Source of the DNA: Sphingomonas sp.
Lineage (GTDB): Bacteria; Pseudomonadota; Alphaproteobacteria; Sphingomonadales; Sphingomonadaceae
NCBI RefSeq assembly: GCF_019749955.1
Contig: NZ_JAIEPC010000011.1
Location: forward strand, 52,981 to 116,980
Length of the DNA stretch: 64,000 bases
Direction: 5' to 3'
Of this stretch, positions 1 to 8,542 are shown piece after piece. The translations under genes were made by a program, and so were the position numbers. Position 1 is the stretch's first letter, and every line of letters begins with the position of its first letter. Below the pieces are notes generated by a model. It worked only from the letters and a program-made list of their open reading frames with translations. It was not told the DNA's origin and searched no databases.

Positions 1-5
1 CGCCG

Positions 6-701
6 TTGATCGACCATTACGACTGGAGCGGCGGACGCGAGGCGATGCATCGCTTCGGTTCCGATGCCGGCCCGGTCGTGATCATGCTGCTGCCGCTGTT
101 CGACGAATATAATCGCACGCGCACCTTTGGCATGGCGATCGCGCGCGCGCTTGCCGATTTGGGCGTCGCCAGCGTGCTGCCCGACCTGCCCGGCCAGGGC
201 GAAAGCGAGGTGCCAACCGAGCGCGCCACAGTCGAAGCTTGGCAACAGGCGCTGGGGGCGGTCATAGCAGGCCACGCTGCTGTCCGTCCGCCGCATCTGG
301 CAGTGATGCGCGGCGCGGCAGTGCTGGACAGCGCCACGGGCGTTAAAAGCGTCTGGCGGCTGGCACCGATCCCCGGCCGCGCGGTGCTGAACGACCTGCG
401 CCGCGCCGAGGCGGTGAGCGGGCGCAAGGATTGGGCGGCGTTCGGCCTCGACAGCCCGCCTGCCAATCTGGTCGGCAACGAACTCGGGTGGCCGCTGTAC
501 GCCGCGCTTGAGGCGCAGACGGCGCTTGAGGCTCGCGAGGTGCCGCTGCGCACGGTGAGGCTCGACAGCGATCCCGCCGTCGCCGATCTCAAGCTGCCGG
601 GGCCACCGCTATGGCGGCGCGCCGAGCCAGGTCATGACGCCGCGCTCGCGCTTCGGCTCGCGCATGATCTCGCCGATTGGGTGCGCCAATGCGACGGCTG
701 A
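6..701 (+). CDS. Exosortase A system-associated hydrolase, type 2 (possibly 5'-truncated)
   Basis: This is an alpha/beta-hydrolase-like protein of the kind found beside exosortase A and polysaccharide/PEP-CTERM genes. The N-terminal part holds a beta-strand and oxyanion-type segment (LLPLFDEYNRTR, about residues 29-40) and the PDLPGQGES stretch near residues 59-67, both typical of the family. The second half is poorly conserved, and no obvious nucleophile elbow (GxSxG) is visible. The first usable start is TTG at 6, but the frame is open to the window edge, so the true start may lie upstream. It overlaps the next hydrolase by 13 nt, so the two are translationally coupled. The substrate is unknown. 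The call rests on resemblance plus the pairing with the type 1 hydrolase. Confidence 0.72.
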   Translation: MIDHYDWSGGREAMHRFGSDAGPVVIMLLPLFDEYNRTRTFGMAIARALADLGVASVLPDLPGQGESEVPTERATVEAWQQALGAVIAGHAAVRPPHLAVMRGAAVLDSATGVKSVWRLAPIPGRAVLNDLRRAEAVSGRKDWAAFGLDSPPANLVGNELGWPLYAALEAQTALEAREVPLRTVRLDSDPAVADLKLPGPPLWRRAEPGHDAALALRLAHDLADWVRQCDG

Positions 702-1462
702 TCACCTTTCCTTGTGCGGGCGAGACACTCGTCGGATCGCTCGACGCGGCGGCTGGCACGACGGGATTGCTGATCGTGTCGGGCGGCAACGAAATCCGCT
801 GCGGCGCGCATCGCGGCATGGCGGCACTGGCGAGCCGCCTTGCAGTTGACGGGGTGCCCGTCTTTCGCTTCGACCGGCGCGGCATCGGCGACTCGACGGG
901 CGAGAACGGCGGGTTCGAGACTTCGGCCGACGACATCAAGGCGGCAGCAGCTACCTTCCGCGCGCAATGCCCTCAGATCACCCGACTGGTCGGCTTCGGC
1001 AATTGCGATGCTGCGAGTGCGCTGGCGCTGTTCGGGCGCGATGCCAACATCGACGCGCTGATCCTCGCCAATCCGTGGGTGATCGAAGCGACCGACGACT
1101 TGCCCCCCGCCGCCGCGATCCGCGCGCGCTACGCCGAGCGGCTGCGCGATCCCCGAGCCTGGCTGCGCCTCGCGCGTGGGGGCGTCGATTTTTCCAAACT
1201 CGCAAGTGGCTTGGGCAAGATTTTTGAATCTCCGTCTAAAGACAGCAACACGCTCGAGCAGTCGGTCTTCACGGCGCTAGCGACACAAGACGCGACGATC
1301 ATCCTCGCCGAGCGTGACGCAACCGCTATCGCGTTTCGCGCGGCGGCGCGGCGACGACGCTACGCTGGCCCCGTCGTCACGATCGATACAGCGTCCCACA
1401 GCTTTGCCCGGACTGACGACAAGACCGCGCTCTTTGAGGCCATTCGCGCCGCGTTGCGCTAG
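689..1462 (+). CDS. Exosortase A system-associated hydrolase, type 1
   Basis: This is a 257-residue alpha/beta hydrolase. It carries the family signature VSGGNEIRCGAHRGMA near residues 27-42, then FRFDRRGIGDSTGENGGFE around 57-75, and GFGNCDAASALALFG as the nucleophile-elbow region. The elbow residue is Cys (GNCDA) rather than Ser, as is usual for this family. The ATG at 689 lies inside the end of the preceding hydrolase. A TTG at 677 is possible but would lengthen the overlap. It probably acts in the cytoplasm during exopolysaccharide or protein-sorting steps linked to exosortase, but no reaction is established. It ends convergently and directly against trxB. Confidence 0.82.
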   Translation: MRRLITFPCAGETLVGSLDAAAGTTGLLIVSGGNEIRCGAHRGMAALASRLAVDGVPVFRFDRRGIGDSTGENGGFETSADDIKAAAATFRAQCPQITRLVGFGNCDAASALALFGRDANIDALILANPWVIEATDDLPPAAAIRARYAERLRDPRAWLRLARGGVDFSKLASGLGKIFESPSKDSNTLEQSVFTALATQDATIILAERDATAIAFRAAARRRRYAGPVVTIDTASHSFARTDDKTALFEAIRAALR

Positions 1463-2434
1463 TTATTCGGCAGCGGCTGCCAGCTCCTCAAACGCCGCTT
1501 CGGCGAGGAAGCGTTCGGCATCGAGCGCCGCCATGCACCCGGTGCCCGCAGCCGTAATCGCTTGGCGGTAGATTTTGTCCATCACATCACCGCAGGCAAA
1601 GACGCCGGGCACGCTGGTCCGCGTCGTGCCCTTCTCGACCTCGATATAGCCGTCATCGTCGAGCCGGACGTGCCCGCGAAACAACTCGGTCGCCGGATGA
1701 TGGCCGATCGCAACGAAACCGCCCTCGACGTCGAGCCGTGTAGCCTCGCCCGACACGCGGTCGAGCAGATCAATCCCGACCAGTCCCTCTGGCGTCCCGC
1801 CGCCGACGAAGCTGCGCACTTCCTTGTTCCACAACACGCTGATCTTCGGATTGGCGAACAACCGGTCCTGCAGGATTTTCTCGGCCCGCAGCGAATCGCG
1901 CCGGTGGATCAACGTCACGTCATCGCTGTGGTTGGTCAGGTACAGCGCTTCCTCGACCGCGGTATTGCCGCCGCCGATCACCGCGACCTTCTTGCCGCGA
2001 TAGAAGAAGCCGTCGCAGGTTGCGCAGGCGCTGACGCCCTTGCCCTTCATCAGCTCTTCGCTGTCGAGCCCCAGCCATTTGGCCTGCGCACCCGTCGCGA
2101 TAATCAGCACATCGCCTTCATAGACATCGCCGCCGTCGCCGATCAGCCGGAACGGGCGGCGCGACAGGTCAACTTCGACGATCGTATCGTACATCAGCCG
2201 CGTGCCGACATGTTCGGCCTGCGCCGACATTTCGTCCATCAACCACGGCCCCTGAATGACTTCGCGGAAACCGGGGTAGTTCTCAACATCGGTCGTGGTC
2301 ATCAGCTGGCCGCCTGGCTGGATACCCTGCACGAGGATCGGCTTCATCCCCGCGCGCGCGCCGTAAATGGCGGCGGAGAGTCCCGCCGGGCCGGAACCGA
2401 TAATGAGCATGCGGGTGTGATGAGTCGTCGGCAT
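1463..2434 (-). CDS. trxB: Thioredoxin-disulfide reductase
   Basis: This cytoplasmic flavoprotein transfers electrons from NADPH to thioredoxin. The protein has 323 residues, the usual size. The FAD-binding motif GSGPAG is at residues 13-18, the redox-active CATC at about 137-140, and the NADPH-binding GGGNTA near 154. A C-terminal FAD motif (GVFACGDV) is also present. The frame is open further upstream to 2725, but that extension has no family resemblance and the conserved chain begins directly after the ATG at 2434. The stop abuts the stop of the convergent hydrolase with no space for a terminator. It appears to be a single-gene unit. Confidence 0.95.
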   Translation of the reverse strand: MPTTHHTRMLIIGSGPAGLSAAIYGARAGMKPILVQGIQPGGQLMTTTDVENYPGFREVIQGPWLMDEMSAQAEHVGTRLMYDTIVEVDLSRRPFRLIGDGGDVYEGDVLIIATGAQAKWLGLDSEELMKGKGVSACATCDGFFYRGKKVAVIGGGNTAVEEALYLTNHSDDVTLIHRRDSLRAEKILQDRLFANPKISVLWNKEVRSFVGGGTPEGLVGIDLLDRVSGEATRLDVEGGFVAIGHHPATELFRGHVRLDDDGYIEVEKGTTRTSVPGVFACGDVMDKIYRQAITAAGTGCMAALDAERFLAEAAFEELAAAAE

Positions 2435-2770
2435 TGTCGTGATCCTGTCTGTGGCGCGGCTCTGCTGTAGGGAAAGCAATCGCGCGCTGGCAACATGGTG
2501 ATCGTTCGGCAGCACGCAATTGTTACACTTTGGTCGTTTTGCTTCGCGTCGGAAAATGACCGCTGCCCCGCGCGAAAATTGCAGCGCGGCATTTGCTCTC
2601 CAGCCGGTGGAACCTGCGCGAGGGAACATTCCCCCAGGGTGGGGATTGGACATGCGTCGCATTATGGCGCATCCGGCCACCGAGCGAGCCTCAACGGGCT
2701 TAAACGGGACTTTACCGCAGCGCACAACAGCCTAATCGTCGCAGCGCCGTTTCAGAGGATAGAGCAGCAT
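2435..2770. other. 336-bp intergenic region upstream of trxB
   Basis: I see no convincing gene here. It should hold the trxB promoter on the minus strand and that of the small protein on the plus strand. The visible structure is a short near-palindrome of C and G runs around 2631-2646 (CCCCCAGGGTGGGG) and imperfect inverted ATGCG/CGCAT arms around 2650-2670. Open frames crossing it have no recognisable protein character. Confidence 0.4.
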
Positions 2771-2779
2771 ATGACCGCG

Positions 2780-2986
2780 ATGCCCCTCCAACATATCGCG
2801 TGCCTTTTTGGCCGCCATCATCGCAGCCATAAGCGCGCCCGGGCGCTCGCAGGCCCGGGTCCGAACAGCCATATCGCGCCGTGCCAAGGCTGTGGCACCC
2901 CGATGATCAAGCGCAGCGATTCATGGCATGCCATGTCGCGCGCTGAACGGCGGGAATTCGCCGCTGACATCGCCCGGCTCGCCTGA
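2780..2986 (+). CDS. Small hypothetical protein with CxxC motif
   Basis: This is a 68-residue basic protein. It starts MPLQHIACLFGRHHRS and carries CQGCGTPM near residues 37-44, followed by a charged C-terminal helix (SRAERREFAADIARLA). Short proteins with an N-terminal 'ACLFGRH..S'-type start and a CxGCG knot recur in sphingomonads (from memory). Their function is unknown. The two cysteines could be half of a metal site. An in-frame ATG at 2771 would add MTA. A purine-rich AGAGGATAGAG lies upstream. It ends just before tRNA-Met on the opposite strand. A real gene is likely but not certain. Confidence 0.5.
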   Translation: MPLQHIACLFGRHHRSHKRARALAGPGPNSHIAPCQGCGTPMIKRSDSWHAMSRAERREFAADIARLA

Positions 2987-2991
2987 GAATT

Positions 2992-3068
2992 TGGTAGCGA
3001 AGGAGGGACTTGAACCCCCGACCCCAGGATTATGATTCCCGTGCTCTAACCAGCTGAGCTACTTCGCC
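2992..3068 (-). tRNA. tRNA-Met (anticodon CAT)
   Basis: This is a 77-nt cloverleaf with encoded CCA. The acceptor strands are GGCGAAG and CTTCGCT (a G:T at 1-72), the D-arm is GCTC..GAGC, and the anticodon stem CGGGA/TCCTG encloses loop ATCATAA. The T-arm loop is TTCAAGT. The sequence resembles alphaproteobacterial elongator tRNA-Met. The initiator is less likely because the acceptor can form a 1-72 pair and the GGG/CCC anticodon-stem signature is absent. A lysidine-type tRNA-Ile cannot be excluded by eye. Confidence 0.9.
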
Positions 3069-3075
3069 CCAATAG

Positions 3076-3094
3076 GCTCGCCGCGATGGCGAGC
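3076..3094 (-). terminator. Perfect 7-bp hairpin downstream of the thpR-like gene
   Basis: GCTCGCC and GGCGAGC flank a 5-nt loop. The hairpin lies 29 nt past the stop of the kup/RNA-ligase unit and 7 nt before the tRNA-Met 5' end. There is no T-run, so it may be a weak terminator or a processing signal for the tRNA. Confidence 0.45.
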
Positions 3095-3123
3095 GGGCCG
3101 CATAAGGGCTGGCGCGCGGCGGG

Positions 3124-3639
3124 TCAAGCGGCGAACATGTGGCGCGACAGCGGCTCCCACGGGCCGCCGCGATACCACCAGGTCGCCAATCCTGCGATCG
3201 AGATGAGGCGCGGCGTGAACCCCGCCGACATCGCGGCGAGCAATGCTTTGGCTTCGGCGGGCAACACCTTGTTCTGGATGGTCACATGCGGACGCCAGCC
3301 AGCGCGGTCCTGCGGGGTCAGCATCGGCCCGAATGCCTCGGCGAGCCGCGCGCGAATATCCTCCAGCTCGGGCGATTCGATGCGGAAGGCAACGCCCTGC
3401 CCCAAATTGATCAGCCCGCCGATCCGCGCGCGCGGCGGTGCGATCCCGCGTGTTTCGGCGACCAGCCGCTGCTTCAATTCCGCCGCGAGATCGGGCGCGA
3501 GGTGATGGAACATCGTCAGATGCGCGGCGATCACATTGCGGTCAGGCGGGAAATGCTGGCGCCGCAGCCCGTCGAAAAAGGCGAAGTCGCTCGCCCCGAA
3601 CAGCGCCGAAACGATAATCGGCGCGCGCGGCCCGTTCAC
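3124..3639 (-). CDS. 2'-5' RNA ligase family (2H phosphoesterase) protein
   Basis: This is a 171-residue member of the 2H phosphoesterase superfamily (ThpR/LigT type), which acts on 2',3'-cyclic phosphate ends of RNA. The two signature motifs are present: HLTMF near residue 39 and HVTIQ near residue 121. The chosen start is the GTG at 3639, 8 nt after the kup stop, giving MNGPRAPIIVSALF. Upstream residues in the frame belong to kup in another frame and have no family match. It is probably co-transcribed downstream of kup. The physiological RNA substrate is unknown. Confidence 0.85.
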   Translation of the reverse strand: MNGPRAPIIVSALFGASDFAFFDGLRRQHFPPDRNVIAAHLTMFHHLAPDLAAELKQRLVAETRGIAPPRARIGGLINLGQGVAFRIESPELEDIRARLAEAFGPMLTPQDRAGWRPHVTIQNKVLPAEAKALLAAMSAGFTPRLISIAGLATWWYRGGPWEPLSRHMFAA

Positions 3640-3647
3640 ATCTGGAC

Positions 3648-5555
3648 TCAAATTTCGACCTGGCTGCCGAGTTCGATCACGCGATTGGTCGGCAGGCGGA
3701 AGAATTCCATCGCGCTTTCGGCATTGCGCAGCATCCACGCAAACAGCTTCTCGCGCCAGATGCTCATGCCGGGCTTGGCCGAGGGCAGCAAAGTCTGGCG
3801 CGCGAGAAAGAAGCTGGTGTCCATCATCCGGAAATCGGCGCCACAGCGGTGAACATTGGCGAGTGCTGCCGGAACATCGGGCTCTTCGACAAAGCCATAT
3901 TGCAGGATCATCCGGTGGAAGCCGTGCCCGAGGTCCTCAAGGCTGCACCGCTCATCGTCGGGCACCGTTGGCACATCGGCGATCTTGACCGTCAGCAGGA
4001 TGATGCGGTCGTGCAATACGCGGTTATGCTTCAGATTGTGGAGCAGCGCGTGCGGCACCCCCACCGCGCTTGACGTCATGAACACGGCGGTGCCGGGCAC
4101 GCGCGTCGCGGCGGTGGCCGCTGACCGGATGAACACGCTCATCGGCATCGCGGTTTCGCGCATGCGATCGACCATCAGCTTGCGCCCCTTCGACCAGGTC
4201 GTCAGCACGACGAATATCGCGAGGCTGACCGCCAGCGGAAACCAGCCCCCCGCCGGAATTTTGGTGAGATTGGCCGCGAAATAGGCGCCGTCGACGATGA
4301 AGAACAGGCCGAGCAGCGGCACCGCGCGCACCAGCGACCAGCCCCATAGCCGGATGATCACCACGGCGAGCAAGCAGGTGTCGATCAGCATCGCGCCGGT
4401 CACCGCGACGCCATAAGCCGAGGTGAGCTGGGACACGCTGCGGAACAGCAACACGAGGACGATCACCATCGTCAGCATCGCCCAATTGATCAGGGGCACA
4501 TAGATTTGGCCAAAGGTCTCGGCATTGGTGTGATCGATCCGCAGCCGCGGCATGAAGCCGAGCTGGATCGCCTGCTGGGTGACCGAGAAAGTGCCGGAAA
4601 TCACCGCCTGGCTCGCGATCGTCGCCGCCATCACGGCGAGCACGACGAGCGGCAACTGAAGCCAGTCAGGCGCGAGCAGAAAGAACGGATTATGCAGCGC
4701 GGGTACGCCCTCGCGCATCAGCAGCGCGCCCTGCCCCATATAGTTGAGCAACAGCGCCGGCAGCACGAAGAACAGCCACGACACCTTGATCGGATTGCGC
4801 CCGAAATGCCCCATATCGGCATAGAGCGCCTCAGCCCCCGTCACCGCGAGCACCACCGACCCCAGCGCAAGGAACGCCCGCAGCGGCTCACTCGCGAAGA
4901 AAACCAGCGCATAATGTGGTGACAGCGCCCACAGCATATACGGCGTCTGGACAATGCTCATCACGCCGAGCGCGGCGATCACGACGAAGTAGACGAGCAT
5001 CACCGGGCCGAAGAACATGCCGACCCGCGCGCTGCCGCCGCGCTGGATCGAGAACAGCAGCACAAGGATTGCGACAGCCAGCGGCAGAATCCAGCCCGAA
5101 AACCCCGGCGCGGCCACGGTGATGCCCTCAACCGCGCTCAACACCGAGACGGCGGGCGTGATCATCGCATCGCCATAGAAAAGTGCGGTGGCCAGCACGC
5201 CGAGCAGCACGATGCCGGTCGACCAGCGCTGGGTCTTGGTCCGCCCCGACACGAGCGCGAGCAGCGCGAGACTGCCGCCTGCCCCGCGATTGTCGACCCG
5301 CATGATCACGCTGATATATTTGAACGTCACCACGATCATCATCGACCAGAAGATCAGGCTGACGACGCCCATGATATGGAACACATCGGGGGTCAGCGGG
5401 TGATGCCCGGCAAAGGTTTCGCGCAGCGCGTAAAGCGGGCTGGTGCCGATGTCGCCGAACACCACGCCCATCGCGCTGATCGCAAGCCCAGCCGCACCGC
5501 GTTTGCCGCCGGCCTTGGGCGGGGCCACCGTCGCGCTATCGGGGGTGGTGGTCAC
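3648..5555 (-). CDS. kup: Low-affinity potassium transporter, KUP family
   Basis: This is a 635-residue inner-membrane K+/H+ symporter. The hallmark N-terminal [17 protein letters not shown] is at about residues 31-47, followed by roughly 12 hydrophobic segments (for example around 60-80, 110-130, 150-170 and 400-420) and a cytoplasmic C-terminal domain of about 170 residues. The length matches the family. It starts at ATG 5555 and is divergent from ald, with a 170-bp shared upstream region. The 2'-5' RNA ligase-like gene follows 8 nt after its stop. Confidence 0.95.
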   Translation of the reverse strand: MTTTPDSATVAPPKAGGKRGAAGLAISAMGVVFGDIGTSPLYALRETFAGHHPLTPDVFHIMGVVSLIFWSMMIVVTFKYISVIMRVDNRGAGGSLALLALVSGRTKTQRWSTGIVLLGVLATALFYGDAMITPAVSVLSAVEGITVAAPGFSGWILPLAVAILVLLFSIQRGGSARVGMFFGPVMLVYFVVIAALGVMSIVQTPYMLWALSPHYALVFFASEPLRAFLALGSVVLAVTGAEALYADMGHFGRNPIKVSWLFFVLPALLLNYMGQGALLMREGVPALHNPFFLLAPDWLQLPLVVLAVMAATIASQAVISGTFSVTQQAIQLGFMPRLRIDHTNAETFGQIYVPLINWAMLTMVIVLVLLFRSVSQLTSAYGVAVTGAMLIDTCLLAVVIIRLWGWSLVRAVPLLGLFFIVDGAYFAANLTKIPAGGWFPLAVSLAIFVVLTTWSKGRKLMVDRMRETAMPMSVFIRSAATAATRVPGTAVFMTSSAVGVPHALLHNLKHNRVLHDRIILLTVKIADVPTVPDDERCSLEDLGHGFHRMILQYGFVEEPDVPAALANVHRCGADFRMMDTSFFLARQTLLPSAKPGMSIWREKLFAWMLRNAESAMEFFRLPTNRVIELGSQVEI

Positions 5556-5725
5556 CAGCGGATCGTTCCGGCTGGTGCGAGATCAAAATCGGTCATTGAC
5601 GGTGCGATGAGAGCCCCAGGATCACTGGCGGCGCGCCTAGCACTTGCGCTTGCCCCCCGCAACGGGACATTGGGGCCAGGCGCGGCGCTGGACCGTGCGC
5701 GAGTCTGAACGCGGAGTGGATGACA

Positions 5726-6820
5726 ATGCGAGTCGGTGTCCCCAAGGAAATCAAGAATCACGAATATCGCGTCGGGCTTACCCCGCCCTCGGTTGCCGAG
5801 CTGGTGCAAGCCGGGCACGAGGTGGTGGTCGAAACGCAGGCCGGTATGGGCATCGATTTCGAGGATGCCGACTATGTCGAGGCGGGCGCGCGGATCGTCG
5901 CGACGGCAGCGCAGGTGTTCGCCGAATCGGACATGATCGTGAAGGTCAAGGAACCGCAGCCGGTCGAGATCGCGATGCTCGAAGCGCGCCACACCTTGTT
6001 CACCTATCTCCATCTCGCGGCCGACAAGCCGCAGGCGCTGGGGCTGATGAAGTCGGGCGCGACGTGCATTGCTTATGAAACCGTGACGGCGCCCGATCGC
6101 TCGCTGCCCCTGCTCAAGCCGATGAGCGAAGTGGCGGGCCGCATGTCGGTGCAGGTCGGCGCGCATTATCTGGAGAAGGAGCAAGGCGGCCGTGGCGTCC
6201 TGCTCGGCGGTGTGCCCGGTGTGGCACCGGCGCGGGTGGCGATCCTCGGCGGGGGCGTCTCGGGGGTCAACGCCGCGCAAATGGCGGTCGGCATGCGCGC
6301 GGATGTGACGATCTACGACATCAACAACGCACGGCTTGCCGAGCTCGACATGTTCTTCTCGAGCCAGATCAAGACCGCTTATGCCTCATCGGCGGCGATC
6401 GCGGCGGCGGTCAAGAATGCACATCTGGTCATCGGCGCGGTGCTGGTGCCGGGTGCCGCTGCGCCCAAATTGGTGACGCGCGAGATGATCAAGACAATGA
6501 AGCGCGGATCGGTGCTGGTCGATATCGCGATCGATCAGGGCGGCTGCTTCGAAACCTCGCACCCGACAACGCATGAGGACCCGGTGTTCGAAGTCGACGG
6601 CGTGATCCACTACTGCGTCGCCAATATGCCGGGCGCGGTCGCGCGGACGTCAGCCTTTGCGCTCAACAATGCGACACTGCCCTTTGCGCTGAAGCTCGCC
6701 AATCTGGGCGCCGAAGCGGCGATGGCGGCTGATCCGCATCTGGCGAACGGGTTGAATGTGTCGGGCGGCAAGATCCGGCATCAGGCCGTGGCGGATGCGC
6801 TCGATCTGCCGATGAACTGA
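5726..6820 (+). CDS. ald: Alanine dehydrogenase
   Basis: This NAD-dependent enzyme interconverts L-alanine and pyruvate plus ammonia. The 364-residue chain starts MRVGVPKEIKNHEYRVGLTP, the family N-terminus, and carries a Rossmann segment (VAILGGGVSG, about residues 170-179), NNATLPFALKLAN and VANMPGAVARTSAFALNN in the C-terminal half. Start choice: GGAG at 5713-5716 is 9 nt before ATG 5726 but only 3 nt before the ATG at 5720. The stop is 16 nt upstream of the AAC(3) gene. The last 96 nt (6725-6820) recur in diverged form at 7661-7756. Confidence 0.95.
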   Translation: MRVGVPKEIKNHEYRVGLTPPSVAELVQAGHEVVVETQAGMGIDFEDADYVEAGARIVATAAQVFAESDMIVKVKEPQPVEIAMLEARHTLFTYLHLAADKPQALGLMKSGATCIAYETVTAPDRSLPLLKPMSEVAGRMSVQVGAHYLEKEQGGRGVLLGGVPGVAPARVAILGGGVSGVNAAQMAVGMRADVTIYDINNARLAELDMFFSSQIKTAYASSAAIAAAVKNAHLVIGAVLVPGAAAPKLVTREMIKTMKRGSVLVDIAIDQGGCFETSHPTTHEDPVFEVDGVIHYCVANMPGAVARTSAFALNNATLPFALKLANLGAEAAMAADPHLANGLNVSGGKIRHQAVADALDLPMN

Positions 6821-6836
6821 CCCGGGCTAAATTGCT

Positions 6837-7658
6837 GTGGAAAAGCCTCTCGATTTTCGCACACGGGCGTCGCTGCGCGAGGATTTGCGCCGCATCGGCC
6901 TGCGCGGGGGCGATACCGTGCTGGTCCATGCGGCGATGCGCCGGGTGGGGCCGATCTTGAACGGGCCGGATGCGCTGATCGGCGCGCTGCTCGATGTGGT
7001 CGGGCCGCAAGGGACCATCATGGTCTACACCAGTTGGGAGACCCGTCATGAGGCGTTGCTCGACGAGCAGGGGCGGGTGCTGGCCGATTGGCGTGACCAT
7101 GTACCACCCTTTGTTCCGTCGACCGCGCGGGCAATCCGCATCAACGGCGCCATCGCCGAGTGTGTCAGGACGACTGCCGGTGCCCGACGCAGTGCGAACC
7201 CGAGCGCGTCGATGGCGGCAATCGGCGCGCTCGCCGACTGGCTGACCGCAGATCACCCGATGAACTATGGCTATGGCCCCGGCTCGCCACTTGCCAAGCT
7301 GGTTGAGGCCGGCGGACGCATCCTGATGGTCGGCGCACCGTGGAACAAATGCACGGCGATTCACTATGCTGAACACATCGCCCGCCTGCCCGACAAAATA
7401 GTGGTGCGTTTTGAAGTCCCGCTCGCCACACCTGCTGGAACGCAGTGGCGCTTCATCGAGGAGTTTGAGACCGATGACCCGGTGAGCGATGCATTGCCAG
7501 TCAATCACATTCACGCGATTGTCTCGGCCTTTGTCGAGCGCGGTAACGGCTCACGCGGGACCATTGGCGCGGCGCCGTCGCTGTTGATGGAGGCGCCGCT
7601 GCTGGTTCGCTTTGCGGTCGATTGGATGGAGGCCGCGACCGGCTCCGCCTCGGCCTAG
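6837..7658 (+). CDS. Aminoglycoside N(3)-acetyltransferase family protein
   Basis: This 273-residue protein is of the AAC(3) (antibiotic N-acetyltransferase) family, which uses acetyl-CoA to acetylate the 3-amino group of deoxystreptamine aminoglycosides. Family landmarks in order are LRRIGLRGGDTVLVHAAMR (about residues 18-36), GTIMVYTSWE (60-69), PPFVPSTA (87-94), GARRSANPSASMAAIG (about 116-131), and TAIHYAEHIA (about 172-181), which contains the conserved His and Glu. From memory, characterised AAC(3)-II-like enzymes read RSAHP where this protein has RSANP. It starts at GTG 6837, 16 nt after ald, with no better start nearby. An ald 3'-end scar follows immediately, so the gene looks like inserted cargo. 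Actual resistance activity is inferred only. Confidence 0.85.
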   Translation: MEKPLDFRTRASLREDLRRIGLRGGDTVLVHAAMRRVGPILNGPDALIGALLDVVGPQGTIMVYTSWETRHEALLDEQGRVLADWRDHVPPFVPSTARAIRINGAIAECVRTTAGARRSANPSASMAAIGALADWLTADHPMNYGYGPGSPLAKLVEAGGRILMVGAPWNKCTAIHYAEHIARLPDKIVVRFEVPLATPAGTQWRFIEEFETDDPVSDALPVNHIHAIVSAFVERGNGSRGTIGAAPSLLMEAPLLVRFAVDWMEAATGSASA

Positions 7659-7660
7659 CT

Positions 7661-7756
7661 GCGGCCGATCCGGATCTGGCGAGCGGGTTGAATGTGTCGG
7701 ACCGCAAGATCCGGCCCCATTGCGTCGCGGAAGCGCTTGATTTGCCGATGAACTAG
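7661..7756 (+). pseudogene. Diverged duplicate of the ald 3' end (scar)
   Basis: These 96 nt align without gaps to the last 96 nt of ald (6725-6820). By manual count 80 of 96 positions match (83%). Translated in the same phase, it reads AADPDLASGLNVSDRKIRP and ends ALDLPMN-stop, against AADPHLANGLNVSGGKIRH and ALDLPMN in ald. It ends exactly at a stop codon (TAG instead of TGA). There is no start, and it lies out of frame with the preceding AAC(3) gene. Its final CTAG is shared with the stop of the convergent phosphotransferase gene. It is best read as the leftover 3' end of a former ald allele. Confidence 0.9.
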
Positions 7757-8529
7757 AAGAATTCATCGAACAGCAGGTGGAGCTCGATCTTCGCGCGATC
7801 GGGCGCCACGCCGTAAGCGTCGAACATTGCCTCGGCGAGGCCGAGGTCGAACTCGCGCAGACTATTCCACAGGATCGCGAGGTCCTGATAGCGGTCGGCG
7901 ACCCCAACGCGACCGACATCGAGGCATCCGGTGACGGCGCCGTCATCGTCGAGGAAGATATTGTCGAGCGAGAAATCGCCGTGGGTGACGACGCGATCAG
8001 CTTCGATCGGCAACAGGCGCTGAAAATGGGCCCATAGCTGCTCGGCGGACCAGCCTTCGCGCTCGGGATCGAGCTCATCGAGATCGACAAGGCCCGCTGC
8101 CACATTCGCCGTCGCATCGGCGCTGCGCAGACCAAGGCCCGCGTCGAACGGGCAGGTCGCGATCGGCTCGGCGTGCATCTGGCGGAGAAATTTCGCGATT
8201 GAGCGCATCGCGGCATCGCGCCGCTCGGGACGGTCTTCGAGCCAGCCATAAGCCGCGCGGCCCGCCAGCGCGGTCGTCAGCAGCCAGGCGCCCGCGTCGG
8301 TCTCGGCATAGCTGACGACTTTCGGCACCTGCCAGCGGCCCTGCAGCCAGCGCAGCCGGGCATATTCGTCGGCGATGTCGGTGGCGACACCGTCCCTGCC
8401 CTGTTTCAGGAAGAGCGCCGGACGTCCGACAGCGTCGAGCTGGTGGATCGCGCCGCCCGATTCGCCGACCACATTGGGAGTCGCACGATAGCCCGCAACG
8501 ATTTCCGCCAGCGACGATGGCAGTTCCAC
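7753..8529 (-). CDS. Aminoglycoside 3'-phosphotransferase (APH(3')) family protein
   Basis: This is a 258-residue ATP-dependent kinase-like protein of the APH(3') type. Motifs are the ATP-site Lys in PALFLK (about residue 42), the Brenner-type VVTHGDFSLDNIF (about 176-188) with catalytic Asp and metal-binding Asn, CLDVGRVGVADRYQDLAI (about 197-214) with the metal Asp, and a C-terminal LLFDEFF resembling the LLDEFF end of APH(3')-II. All key residues are present and the length fits (about 264 usual), so it looks intact. It starts at ATG 8529, 13 nt after the upstream dehydrogenase, so co-transcription is likely. Substrate specificity is not proven. Confidence 0.87.
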   Translation of the reverse strand: MELPSSLAEIVAGYRATPNVVGESGGAIHQLDAVGRPALFLKQGRDGVATDIADEYARLRWLQGRWQVPKVVSYAETDAGAWLLTTALAGRAAYGWLEDRPERRDAAMRSIAKFLRQMHAEPIATCPFDAGLGLRSADATANVAAGLVDLDELDPEREGWSAEQLWAHFQRLLPIEADRVVTHGDFSLDNIFLDDDGAVTGCLDVGRVGVADRYQDLAILWNSLREFDLGLAEAMFDAYGVAPDRAKIELHLLFDEFF

Positions 8530-8542
8530 GCCGCGCGCAGGC

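Noticed and set aside
1463..2725. N-terminal extension of trxB to 2725
   Set aside because: The extra 97 residues lack any thioredoxin reductase similarity, and the conserved chain begins directly after ATG 2434.
2992..3068. tRNA(CAT) considered as initiator fMet or lysidine tRNA-Ile
   Set aside because: The acceptor can form a 1-72 pair and the initiator GGG/CCC anticodon-stem signature is missing; the body matches elongator Met better than Ile2, though the latter is not fully excluded.
6837..8529. Resistance-like genes considered as part of a transposon or integron
   Set aside because: No transposase, integrase, attC-like hairpin or terminal inverted repeats were seen; the only boundary structure is the ald duplication.
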